Source of the DNA: an uncultured Lachnospiraceae bacterium | GTDB lineage: Bacteria > Bacillota > Clostridia > Lachnospirales > Lachnospiraceae | Direction: 5' to 3' | Assembly: GCA_902795625.1 (NCBI GenBank) | Contig: CADBLW010000115.1 | Span: forward strand, 1-7,655 | Length of the DNA: 7,655 nucleotides | In this document: positions 1 through 4,503 of the stretch, in pieces | Numbering within the stretch: position 1 is the stretch's first letter | How the letters are laid out: every line of letters starts with the position of its first letter | Position numbers and translations under genes: made by a program | The notes under the pieces: model-generated | Database searches by the model: none | Told to the model about the DNA's origin: nothing | Seen by the model: the letters and a program-made list of their open reading frames with translations, nothing else

Positions 1-75
1 AATCTCATACCCGACCTTGATACCTGCCGCCAGCAGCACCCCTACCGCCAAAGCGATCAATACCCTCTTCATCAT
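1..75 (-). CDS. N-terminus of a secreted or membrane-anchored protein (partial, leaves window)
   Basis: Only the first 25 codons are visible; the gene continues past the left edge. The peptide begins MMKRVLIALAVGVLLAAGIK: a short basic start followed by about 14 hydrophobic residues, as in a signal peptide or an N-terminal membrane anchor. No cleavage site can be judged from so little. The start is supported by a strong ribosome site (GGAGGG at 81-86, about six bases upstream of the first ATG); a second ATG follows directly, so the start could be one codon later. A promoter lies just upstream at 125-166. The gene follows the GNAT gene in the same direction, with no clear terminator between them. 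Its function cannot be assigned. Confidence 0.72.
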   Translation of the reverse strand, partial: MMKRVLIALAVGVLLAAGIKVGYEI

Positions 76-124
76 TTTCTCCCTCCATGTGGCTCAGTGC
101 AACTAAACTACGCTCTCCGTAATC

Positions 125-166
125 CATTCTATCATATTGACGGGGTGAAAACCACTCTCATTTTTC
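125..166 (-). promoter_or_regulatory. Extended -10 promoter, copy 1 of a shared 42-bp element
   Basis: On the minus strand the -10 is TAGAAT (126-131) preceded by TGA, giving an extended -10. A weak -35-like GTGGTT (150-155) lies 18 bases upstream, and the block GAAAAATGAGA (156-166) lies directly behind it. The expected transcript start is near 119, about 44 bases before the ATG at 75. The same blocks recur at identical spacing at 787-828, which supports function. The -35 match is poor, so the upstream A-rich block may help recruitment or bind a regulator. Confidence 0.6.
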
Positions 167-173
167 CCGGTGC

Positions 174-698
174 TCATTTCCTGCGGACATACACCCACAT
201 CCCGTTGCCGTACGGGTCGTCCTCCGCGCCGAACTCCTCGTTCACGAAGGTGTATCCGCCCTTTTCAAGCACACGTGCGGATGCGCCGTTCCCATGGACG
301 ACGCGGCCGTAGCTGACGGATGCGTTGAAGTGTTCGAACGCGAATTCCGTCATGCCCATGAGGGCTTCCGTCGCAAGGCCTCTGCCGCTGTAGCGGTCGC
401 AGATCTGGTATCCGATCTCCACCGCCTCCGGCTCGCCTTCCACCTCGCTCACACCCGTGTCGCCGATCAGTTCGCCGGTCTCCTTGAGCTGTATCGCGAG
501 GACAAAAGGCAGGTGGTCTCCTTCCACGCAGTCGCGGAAGAACCCGATCGCGCCCTGCGCCTCGTTCAGATCCGCATAGTTTTCATTTGGGAACCACTGC
601 TTCACCTTGTCCTCCGCGTGGTTCGCATATAATTGTTCCGCATCCTCCGGCTCCAGTTCCCGGACCAGAAGATGCTCTGTCTCGAAAAATACTTTCAT
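174..698 (-). CDS. GNAT-family N-acetyltransferase (RimJ/RimL-like)
   Basis: A 174-residue protein of normal length for the family. It begins MKVFFETEHLLVRELEPEDA, the usual first strand of RimJ/RimL-type acetyltransferases. The acetyl-CoA pyrophosphate loop is RYSGRGLA at residues 102-109, after the strand AVEIGYQI. The late motif N137-GAS-A-RVLEKGGY149 matches the conserved Asn/Ser and EK-x-G-[FY] of the family. It should transfer an acetyl group from acetyl-CoA to an amine in the cytosol; the substrate (a protein N-terminus, antibiotic or metabolite) cannot be told. The start is chosen because AGGAGG (705-710) sits six bases before it. An in-frame ATG at 797 lies upstream of the predicted transcript start and is rejected. 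It has its own promoter (787-828) and an untranslated leader of about 80 bases. Confidence 0.88.
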   Translation of the reverse strand: MKVFFETEHLLVRELEPEDAEQLYANHAEDKVKQWFPNENYADLNEAQGAIGFFRDCVEGDHLPFVLAIQLKETGELIGDTGVSEVEGEPEAVEIGYQICDRYSGRGLATEALMGMTEFAFEHFNASVSYGRVVHGNGASARVLEKGGYTFVNEEFGAEDDPYGNGMWVYVRRK

Positions 699-786
699 TT
701 TCAGCCTCCTGTTTTTCACTTCATTTTCCGCATGATCAGTGCGGCGCAAATTCCCCCGTATACGGTGACGGTTTTTCGTCATAATA

Positions 787-828
787 CATTCTATCATAGC
801 GGCAGCGGAAAAGTCATTCTCATTTTTC
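787..828 (-). promoter_or_regulatory. Extended -10 promoter of the GNAT gene, copy 2 of the shared element
   Basis: Minus-strand -10 TAGAAT (788-793) with upstream TGA, 18-base spacer, -35-like ATGACT (812-817; four of six consensus bases) and the block GAAAAATGAGA (818-828). The expected start is near 781. It begins only five bases beyond the U-tract of the CD3324 terminator, so the two units are tightly packed. The outer blocks match copy 1 base for base while the spacer differs. Confidence 0.65.
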
Positions 829-832
829 AGTC

Positions 833-870
833 AAAAAACAAATGAGAGAGATGCGGTGCACCTCTCCCAT
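833..870 (-). terminator. Intrinsic terminator after the CD3324-family gene
   Basis: On the minus strand a 13-bp stem (arms 858-870 and 842-854, two G-U pairs) closes a three-base loop (855-857). It is followed by TTG and a run of six T (833-838). It begins six bases after the stop codon at 876. This is a classical rho-independent terminator in this direction only. Confidence 0.88.
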
Positions 871-875
871 CCTGA

Positions 876-1136
876 TCAGCTTTTCATTTGGCTCAGTATC
901 CGGTAAATGCTCTTCTCGGAGAGGAAGAACCGCTCGGAAAGCTCCGTGACGCTGCTCCCCTCAAGGAACCACCGGTAAATCTCCCGGTTTCTGTCCCTGA
1001 TCTCCAGTCTGTACGGATTCAACCGCGGGTCTTTTCGCTTCACCTGCGGAATATACAGGCTCGTTCCGTTCACATACCGCTGAATCTCGCGTATCAAAGC
1101 ATCCGGCAACACAAAGCCGGCATTCGTATAACCCAT
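876..1136 (-). CDS. CD3324-family small helix-turn-helix protein
   Basis: An 86-residue protein. It begins MGYTNAGFVLPDALIREIQR, followed by a basic stretch and a C-terminal helix-turn-helix (about residues 60-83: SSVTELSERFFLSEKSIYRI). The layout matches the small clostridial CD3324 family, in which an N-terminal 'LP..L...IQ.Y..G...YIP' segment precedes a Mor-like HTH. It is probably a DNA-binding regulator; its targets are unknown. The start is the ATG nine codons into the longer frame (which opens with TTG at 1163), because AAGGAG (1147-1152) precedes it by ten bases. The gene has its own promoter about 160 bases upstream and its own terminator. Its ribosome site lies in the arm of a strong hairpin, so translation is likely controlled. 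Confidence 0.8.
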   Translation of the reverse strand: MGYTNAGFVLPDALIREIQRYVNGTSLYIPQVKRKDPRLNPYRLEIRDRNREIYRWFLEGSSVTELSERFFLSEKSIYRILSQMKS

Positions 1137-1138
1137 GA

Positions 1139-1188
1139 TATTTCTGCTCCTTTCTGTTATCAACTACGTCTGACAAAGAGCAGAAATA
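1139..1188 (-). promoter_or_regulatory. Leader hairpin that sequesters the CD3324 ribosome site
   Basis: On the minus strand the arms TATTTCTGCTCTTT (1175-1188) and AAGGAGCAGAAATA (1139-1152) pair over 14 bp with a single G-U pair, around a 22-base loop (1153-1174). The Shine-Dalgarno AAGGAG is inside the second arm and the start codon lies two bases beyond it. No U-run follows, so it is not a terminator. This is the geometry of translational control: the closed hairpin should block initiation. What opens it is unknown. Confidence 0.65.
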
Positions 1189-1231
1189 CTAGACTGTTAT
1201 GCTGTTGTTTCCTTTCGAAACCGTCGCCCTC

Positions 1232-1261
1232 TTAAAGGCGAACACCTCTTTTCAAGATCAT
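1232..1261 (-). CDS. Nine-codon leader ORF upstream of the CD3324 gene
   Basis: A short frame encoding MILKRGVRL and ending in TAA. It is preceded by GAAAGGAGG (1270-1278), the best match to the 16S anti-Shine-Dalgarno in the window, with an ideal eight-base gap. It begins about 25 bases after the predicted transcript start. A small hairpin (TCGCC/GGCGA, 1224-1228 with 1237-1241) covers its stop codon. The frame differs from that of the CD3324 gene, so it is not a broken N-terminus of that protein. It could be a regulatory leader peptide as in translational attenuation. However, its stop is 43 bases before the ribosome-site hairpin, farther than in erm or cat leaders. It could also be the relic of a lost gene. 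Confidence 0.5.
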   Translation of the reverse strand: MILKRGVRL

Positions 1262-1292
1262 TTTTTTATCCTCCTTTCGAGTGATCACATAC

Positions 1293-1321
1293 AATATATC
1301 ACCGCGGGTATGCGCAGTCAA
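1293..1321 (-). promoter_or_regulatory. Strong extended promoter of the CD3324 leader
   Basis: Minus strand: -35 TTGACT (1316-1321, five of six), a spacer of exactly 17, and -10 TATATT (1293-1298, five of six) with TGA in front (extended -10). The expected start is near 1286, inside the 8-bp palindrome GTGATCAC (1281-1288). This is the best promoter match in the window. It shows that the 9-codon ORF and the hairpin belong to the CD3324 transcript. Confidence 0.75.
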
Positions 1322-1352
1322 TGGTTTTCGCATCTCTCCTGTCAGACTGCGC
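1312..1352. repeat. Inverted repeat overlapping the CD3324 promoter -35
   Basis: Perfect 8-bp arms GCGCAGTC (1312-1319) and GACTGCGC (1345-1352), 33 bases start to start, about three helical turns. Beyond a two-base mismatch a further three pairs are possible. One arm covers the -35 (1316-1321). No U-run follows on the minus strand, so it is a poor terminator for the upstream nucleotidase gene. It may be an operator for a dimeric regulator, perhaps the CD3324 protein itself (inference). Confidence 0.45.
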
Positions 1353-1374
1353 TGACCGGATTAAATCACCTCTT

Positions 1375-1920
1375 CTACTGCTCCATCGCAGTTATTTCCG
1401 CTTCGATCTCCTGCCAGTTTTTCACCCGGACAATCCCCAATGCTTTCTCATCGAAATCCCTGTTGTAAGGAGCGTCAAAGAGAATTTTCCGATACGATCC
1501 GCCGATCAGATTGTGGATCCCGTCGTCAATCAGAACATCCCCGTCGATCATTTTTTTGTTGGAGGCGATGATGACATTTTTCCATGAAAGGAACGGGTAA
1601 TACCTTAAGATCACCTTGTCCATCTTGTATCGGATCACCTCATACGGCGTGTTCGTGACAACATAGATCTCATGCCCCGCATCCATCAGCCGCTTCACGC
1701 ATTCAGGCGCTCCCGGGATCGGTTTCAGACGGTCATACAGCGCCTCCTCCTGCTCCGCGCCGTATACCTGTTCGCGGGTCAGTCCCGGGAAGGCCGCGGT
1801 CATGTCCCACTCCTTCAGGTCTTCGTATTCCACACTGTACCCATATTTTTCGTCCAGATAGAGCACCCACTCCTGTGACAGATCCTCAAGCACTCCGTCT
1901 GCATCAATAAGAATTCTCAT
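1375..1920 (-). CDS. HAD-superfamily 5'-nucleotidase, NT5C type
   Basis: A 181-residue protein with all four HAD motifs: motif I IDADGVL (nucleophile D6, acid/base D8), motif II VVTNT (T89), motif III lysine in SNKK (K122/K123), and motif IV LIDD (D132, D133) for magnesium. The insertion between motifs I and II (about residues 12-85) is a small helical C1 cap, as in 5'(3')-deoxyribonucleotidases. It probably removes phosphate from nucleoside monophosphates in the cytosol; another small phosphorylated substrate is possible. The start is the ATG before RILIDADG, with AGAGGA about ten bases upstream; eight further in-frame codons upstream are not conserved-looking. It lies 74 bases after the LysR gene with no terminator or clear promoter between them, so it is probably co-transcribed with it. 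No functional link to LysR is evident. Confidence 0.78.
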   Translation of the reverse strand: MRILIDADGVLEDLSQEWVLYLDEKYGYSVEYEDLKEWDMTAAFPGLTREQVYGAEQEEALYDRLKPIPGAPECVKRLMDAGHEIYVVTNTPYEVIRYKMDKVILRYYPFLSWKNVIIASNKKMIDGDVLIDDGIHNLIGGSYRKILFDAPYNRDFDEKALGIVRVKNWQEIEAEITAMEQ

Positions 1921-1994
1921 TTCACTGTTCCTCTCTGCCGACACTCTCAGAACATCTCATCGGCCATCCTTCTGTATTCGGAAAATGCTCCCGC

Positions 1995-2846
1995 TCACTC
2001 GAAAAACACCCTGCGGCACAGCTCCTCCGCGCTCTTCTTGTATATGATATAGCTGTTGATCACCGGCGTGCGGAAATCCAGAAGGGGGATTTCCCGCAGC
2101 TCCCCGCGGGCGATGTACGGCTCCGCCATGTCCTTCGGCAGGAACGTGTATGTATCCTGGTGCAGAAGGGACGGGACGATCTTCATACAGTCATCGATCT
2201 CCAGCTCAAACTGGTGGAATCGCGGGAACAGCTTGCGGATGTACTGTCCGACCTCCTGCAGTGCAAAATTGCACATCAGATAGTTCACGCCCGTGAGCTG
2301 CTGCTCCGTGATGCCGTCCCGGTACGTCACGTTGGCTGCGTCCGTCACGAGGACGAGGGCGTCCTGCTTGTACAGCTCCGAGTGATACTTCGACTTGTTG
2401 AGCGGCAGGTACGTGAAGACAACGTCGAGCATGTCGACCTGCAGCTGCTCCAGCAAGTGGCTCGTGACACCGATGGAGATGCGCAGCGAGTCGCGGGGAT
2501 TGTCCTTCCGGTACTGAAGGATCCGCTGCGCGAGATGGCCCTCGTAGATCGAGTCCGCGCTGCCGATGCGCAGGTAATTGTCGAAGCGCTTCGCGGCGGT
2601 GATCTCCGCCAGCGACGCCTCGGTCAGAGCGATCACATTGTCCGCGTAGATGCGGAACCGATCACCCTCGCGCGTCAGCTCCACCTTGCGGTTTGTGCGC
2701 TCGAACAGGTTCACTCCAAGCTCCCGCTCCAGCTCCGCGATGCGGTTCGTCACGGTTGACTGCGCGACGAACAGCTGCCCCGCGGCGCGGGTGTAATTTT
2801 TCGTGTTCGCGAGAACGAGAAACGTCCTCAATCCCTCCATGTCCAT
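1995..2846 (-). CDS. LysR-family transcriptional regulator
   Basis: A 283-residue protein of normal family length. Residues 1-60 are a typical LysR winged HTH: LRTFLVLANTKNYTRAAGQL, then FVAQSTVTNRIAELERELG and LFERTNRKVELTREG. The rest (about 90-280) is the periplasmic-binding-protein-like effector domain. The start is the first ATG, with GGAGGG (2855-2860) eight bases before it. The gene is divergent from the (Re)-citrate synthase-like gene and shares a control region containing a LysR box. By family rule it should control that neighbour and itself. The arrangement recalls CitR beside citA in Bacillus, although the synthase here is of an unrelated type, so citrate or a related acid is a reasonable but unproven effector. 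Confidence 0.93.
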   Translation of the reverse strand: MDMEGLRTFLVLANTKNYTRAAGQLFVAQSTVTNRIAELERELGVNLFERTNRKVELTREGDRFRIYADNVIALTEASLAEITAAKRFDNYLRIGSADSIYEGHLAQRILQYRKDNPRDSLRISIGVTSHLLEQLQVDMLDVVFTYLPLNKSKYHSELYKQDALVLVTDAANVTYRDGITEQQLTGVNYLMCNFALQEVGQYIRKLFPRFHQFELEIDDCMKIVPSLLHQDTYTFLPKDMAEPYIARGELREIPLLDFRTPVINSYIIYKKSAEELCRRVFFE

Positions 2847-2863
2847 GGCTGTTTCCCTCCGAT

Positions 2864-2900
2864 TTATTCATATTTCGAATAATTACTATCGGATTTATTC
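2864..2900. promoter_or_regulatory. LysR-type binding site (recognition box plus half-site)
   Basis: A perfect inverted repeat TTATTC-N7-GAATAA (2864-2882) contains the LysR signature T-N11-A as TTC-N7-GAA. Its centre (2873) is about 66 bases before the predicted start of the synthase transcript, the classical recognition position. GATTTATTC from the left arm (2861-2869) recurs at 2892-2900, 31 bases on, ending two bases before the plus-strand -35, where activation half-sites normally lie. The full box also falls inside the predicted 5' leader of the LysR gene, which suits autorepression. Confidence 0.7.
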
Positions 2901-2902
2901 GC

Positions 2903-2932
2903 TTTACAAATAGTATAGCAGATGCATATACT
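2903..2932 (+). promoter_or_regulatory. Promoter of the (Re)-citrate synthase-like gene
   Basis: -35 TTTACA (2903-2908, five of six), 18-base spacer, -10 TATACT (2927-2932, five of six). The expected start is near 2939, about 31 bases before the ATG at 2970. The slightly long spacer and adjacent LysR half-site suit an activated promoter. Confidence 0.65.
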
Positions 2933-2940
2933 GTTGGCAA
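2912..2940 (-). promoter_or_regulatory. Promoter of the LysR gene, overlapping the divergent one
   Basis: Minus strand: -35 TTGCCA (2935-2940, five of six), a spacer of exactly 17, and -10 TATACT (2912-2917) with TGC in front (extended -10). The expected start is near 2905. It occupies the same bases as the plus-strand promoter, so polymerase should be able to sit at only one at a time. Confidence 0.65.
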
Positions 2941-2969
2941 TTCAAATTTTACGAAACGAGGTGCGGAAA

Positions 2970-4334
2970 ATGAGAGATATCTGCCTCAGCAACAAAACCT
3001 ACAAACTTGAGCAGGACCCGTACATCTATCAGCTTCAGGATGTGGCGGAGCCCGAGCTTTTCCGGGAAATCTACCCGTACACCGAGACGCCGAAGATCCC
3101 GTTCAACTATCGACGCGTCCCGGAAAATATGCCCAAAGACATCTACCTGACCGACACGTCGTTCCGCGACGGCCAGCAGTCCCGCGCGCCGTACACCACC
3201 GACCAGATGGTGCACATCTACAAGCTGCTGCACAAGCTCGGCGGGCCTAACGGCATGATCCGCCAGACAGAATTTTTCGTGTACTCCGAGAAGGACCGCG
3301 AGGCCGTGCGCCGCTGCCTCGACCTCGGGTTTGATTTTCCGGAGATCACGACGTGGATCCGCGCGTCAAAAAAAGACTTCGAACTCGCGAAGTCGCTGGG
3401 GATCAAGGAGACCGGCATCCTCGTCAGCTGCTCGGACTACCATATCTTTCGGAAAATGGGCCTGACCCGACGCGAGGCGATGGACCGTTACATCGGCATC
3501 GTGTCCGACTGCATTGAGGCCGGACTGCGGCCGCGCTGCCATTTCGAGGATATCACGAGGGCTGATTTCTACGGCTTTGTCGTGCCCTTTGCGTACAAGC
3601 TCATGGAGCTGTCCCGCGAGAGCGGGATCCCCGTGAAGATCCGCGCCTGCGACACCATGGGCTACGGCGTTCCGTACCCCGGCGCGGCGCTTCCGAGAAG
3701 CGTTTCCGGCATCATCTACGGCCTGCAGCACCACGCGGACGTTCCCTCGGAGCAGTTGGAGTGGCACGGCCACAACGACTTCTACAAGGGCGTGGTCAAC
3801 GCCGCCACCGCGTGGATGTACGGGGCAAGCGCCGTGAACTGCTCGCTTCTCGGGATCGGCGAGCGCACAGGCAACATTCCCCTCGAGGCCATGGTCTTTG
3901 AGTACGCGTCGCTGCGCGGCACCCTCAACGGCATGGACACCCGCGCGATCACCGAGATCGCCGAGTACCTGGAGAAGGAAACCGGTTACGAGATCCCTCC
4001 GATGACGCCGTTTGTGGGGCGCTGCTTCAACCTGACCCGCGCCGGGATCCACGCCGACGGCATGATGAAGGACCCGGAGATCTACAACATTTTCGACACC
4101 GAAACTATCCTCGGGCGCGCACCGAAGGTCGCGATCTCCGCAACCTCGGGCGTTGCAGGCGTCGCCTACCGCGTCAACGAATACCGCGCAACCATCGGCG
4201 AGGAGCCGCTGCCGAAGACATCTCCTGTGATCCGTCAGATCTACGACTGGGTGTGCTCCGAGTACGACAACGGACGCATCACCGTGATCACCGATGAGGA
4301 ACTGATGAGCCACTACCACGCCTGCGCGGACTGA
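2970..4334 (+). CDS. (Re)-citrate synthase-like DRE-TIM metallolyase
   Basis: A 454-residue protein of the isopropylmalate/homocitrate synthase superfamily. The N-terminal metal motif is TDTSFRDGQQS (residues 61-71, ligand D67). The HxH ligands are in EWHGHND (H266, H268). GIGERTGN spans 295-302, and AGIHADG (358-364) opens the second C-terminal subdomain. The leucine-binding regulatory domain of true isopropylmalate synthases is absent. Stretches such as RQTEFFVYS, CSDYHIF and HFEDITRADFYGFVVP are, from memory, typical of the Clostridium kluyveri (Re)-citrate synthase group. It would condense oxaloacetate with acetyl-CoA to citrate in the cytosol, feeding glutamate synthesis in anaerobes. 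Homocitrate or another alpha-keto acid product is the main alternative. The start is the ATG at 2970, with GAGGTG (2958-2963) six bases upstream; the in-frame ATG at 2922 lies before the predicted transcript start. Confidence 0.82.
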   Translation: MRDICLSNKTYKLEQDPYIYQLQDVAEPELFREIYPYTETPKIPFNYRRVPENMPKDIYLTDTSFRDGQQSRAPYTTDQMVHIYKLLHKLGGPNGMIRQTEFFVYSEKDREAVRRCLDLGFDFPEITTWIRASKKDFELAKSLGIKETGILVSCSDYHIFRKMGLTRREAMDRYIGIVSDCIEAGLRPRCHFEDITRADFYGFVVPFAYKLMELSRESGIPVKIRACDTMGYGVPYPGAALPRSVSGIIYGLQHHADVPSEQLEWHGHNDFYKGVVNAATAWMYGASAVNCSLLGIGERTGNIPLEAMVFEYASLRGTLNGMDTRAITEIAEYLEKETGYEIPPMTPFVGRCFNLTRAGIHADGMMKDPEIYNIFDTETILGRAPKVAISATSGVAGVAYRVNEYRATIGEEPLPKTSPVIRQIYDWVCSEYDNGRITVITDEELMSHYHACAD

Positions 4335-4336
4335 GT

Positions 4337-4376
4337 CCCCCTGCGGGGCGGATCTGCCGTTCAACCCTGCGGGGGC
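4337..4376. repeat. GC-rich repeat and hairpins after the synthase gene
   Basis: CCCTGCGGGG occurs twice (4339-4348 and 4365-4374). Each copy can fold as a small hairpin with a TGC loop, and the outer C and G runs can also pair with each other around a GGC/GCC core. It begins three bases after the stop codon. No U-run follows, so it is at best a weak terminator or a 3' end stabiliser. Confidence 0.4.
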
Positions 4377-4411
4377 CGAATTCCATAATATAGTCAATCA
4401 AAGAATGCAAC

Positions 4412-4437
4412 ATTTTCCATTTTATCTCGCGGAAAAT
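4412..4437. repeat. Inverted repeat upstream of the ABC exporter
   Basis: Perfect 7-bp arms ATTTTCC (4412-4418) and GGAAAAT (4431-4437) around 12 bases. The right arm is one of eleven CGGAAAAT copies in the window. It lies about 70-90 bases before the ABC start codon in an AT-rich gap. A role as operator or mRNA hairpin is possible but unsupported. Confidence 0.35.
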
Positions 4438-4446
4438 CATCCTAAA

Positions 4447-4493
4447 CTCACAGTGTAACAACGAATAATGATCCGCTGTGAACTTACTGTGAG
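4447..4493. promoter_or_regulatory. Inverted repeat spanning the ABC exporter promoter/ribosome site
   Basis: Perfect 8-bp arms CTCACAGT (4447-4454) and ACTGTGAG (4486-4493), 31 bases apart. CTGTGA also appears directly at 4476-4481, eleven bases (one helical turn) before the copy at 4487-4492, giving three half-sites. A plausible -10, AATAAT (4464-4469), lies between the arms, but no good -35 precedes it. The right arm overlaps the first bases of the ribosome site GAGGAG (4491-4496). It could be an operator or a weak ribosome-site-masking hairpin. Confidence 0.45.
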
Positions 4494-4503
4494 GAGAGCA
4501 TTC

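Noticed and set aside
699..797. Longer N-terminus of the GNAT protein starting at 797
   Set aside because: The added residues do not resemble the family, the ATG lies upstream of the predicted transcript start and AGGAGG directly precedes the downstream ATG at 698.
787..828. Fur-box or sigma-H promoter reading of the shared element
   Set aside because: AATGAGAATGAC only loosely resembles a Fur box and is not a dyad; GAAT fits a sigma-H -10 but the required AGGAAT-like -35 is absent, whereas an extended sigma-A -10 fits.
1312..1352. Inverted repeat as the terminator of the nucleotidase gene
   Set aside because: The loop is 25 bases and no T-run follows in the direction of transcription; one arm is part of the next promoter.
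1928..1958. Very short ORF (MADEMF) between the LysR and nucleotidase genes
   Set aside because: No convincing ribosome site and only six codons; such frames occur by chance.
2160..2759. A 199-codon plus-strand frame opposite the LysR gene
   Set aside because: It lies wholly inside the antisense strand of a well-supported LysR gene and has no recognisable domain.
3366..4397. A 343-codon minus-strand frame opposite the (Re)-citrate synthase-like gene
   Set aside because: It overlaps a clearly coding gene with conserved metal-binding motifs; it has no family resemblance and is a composition effect of GC-rich third positions.
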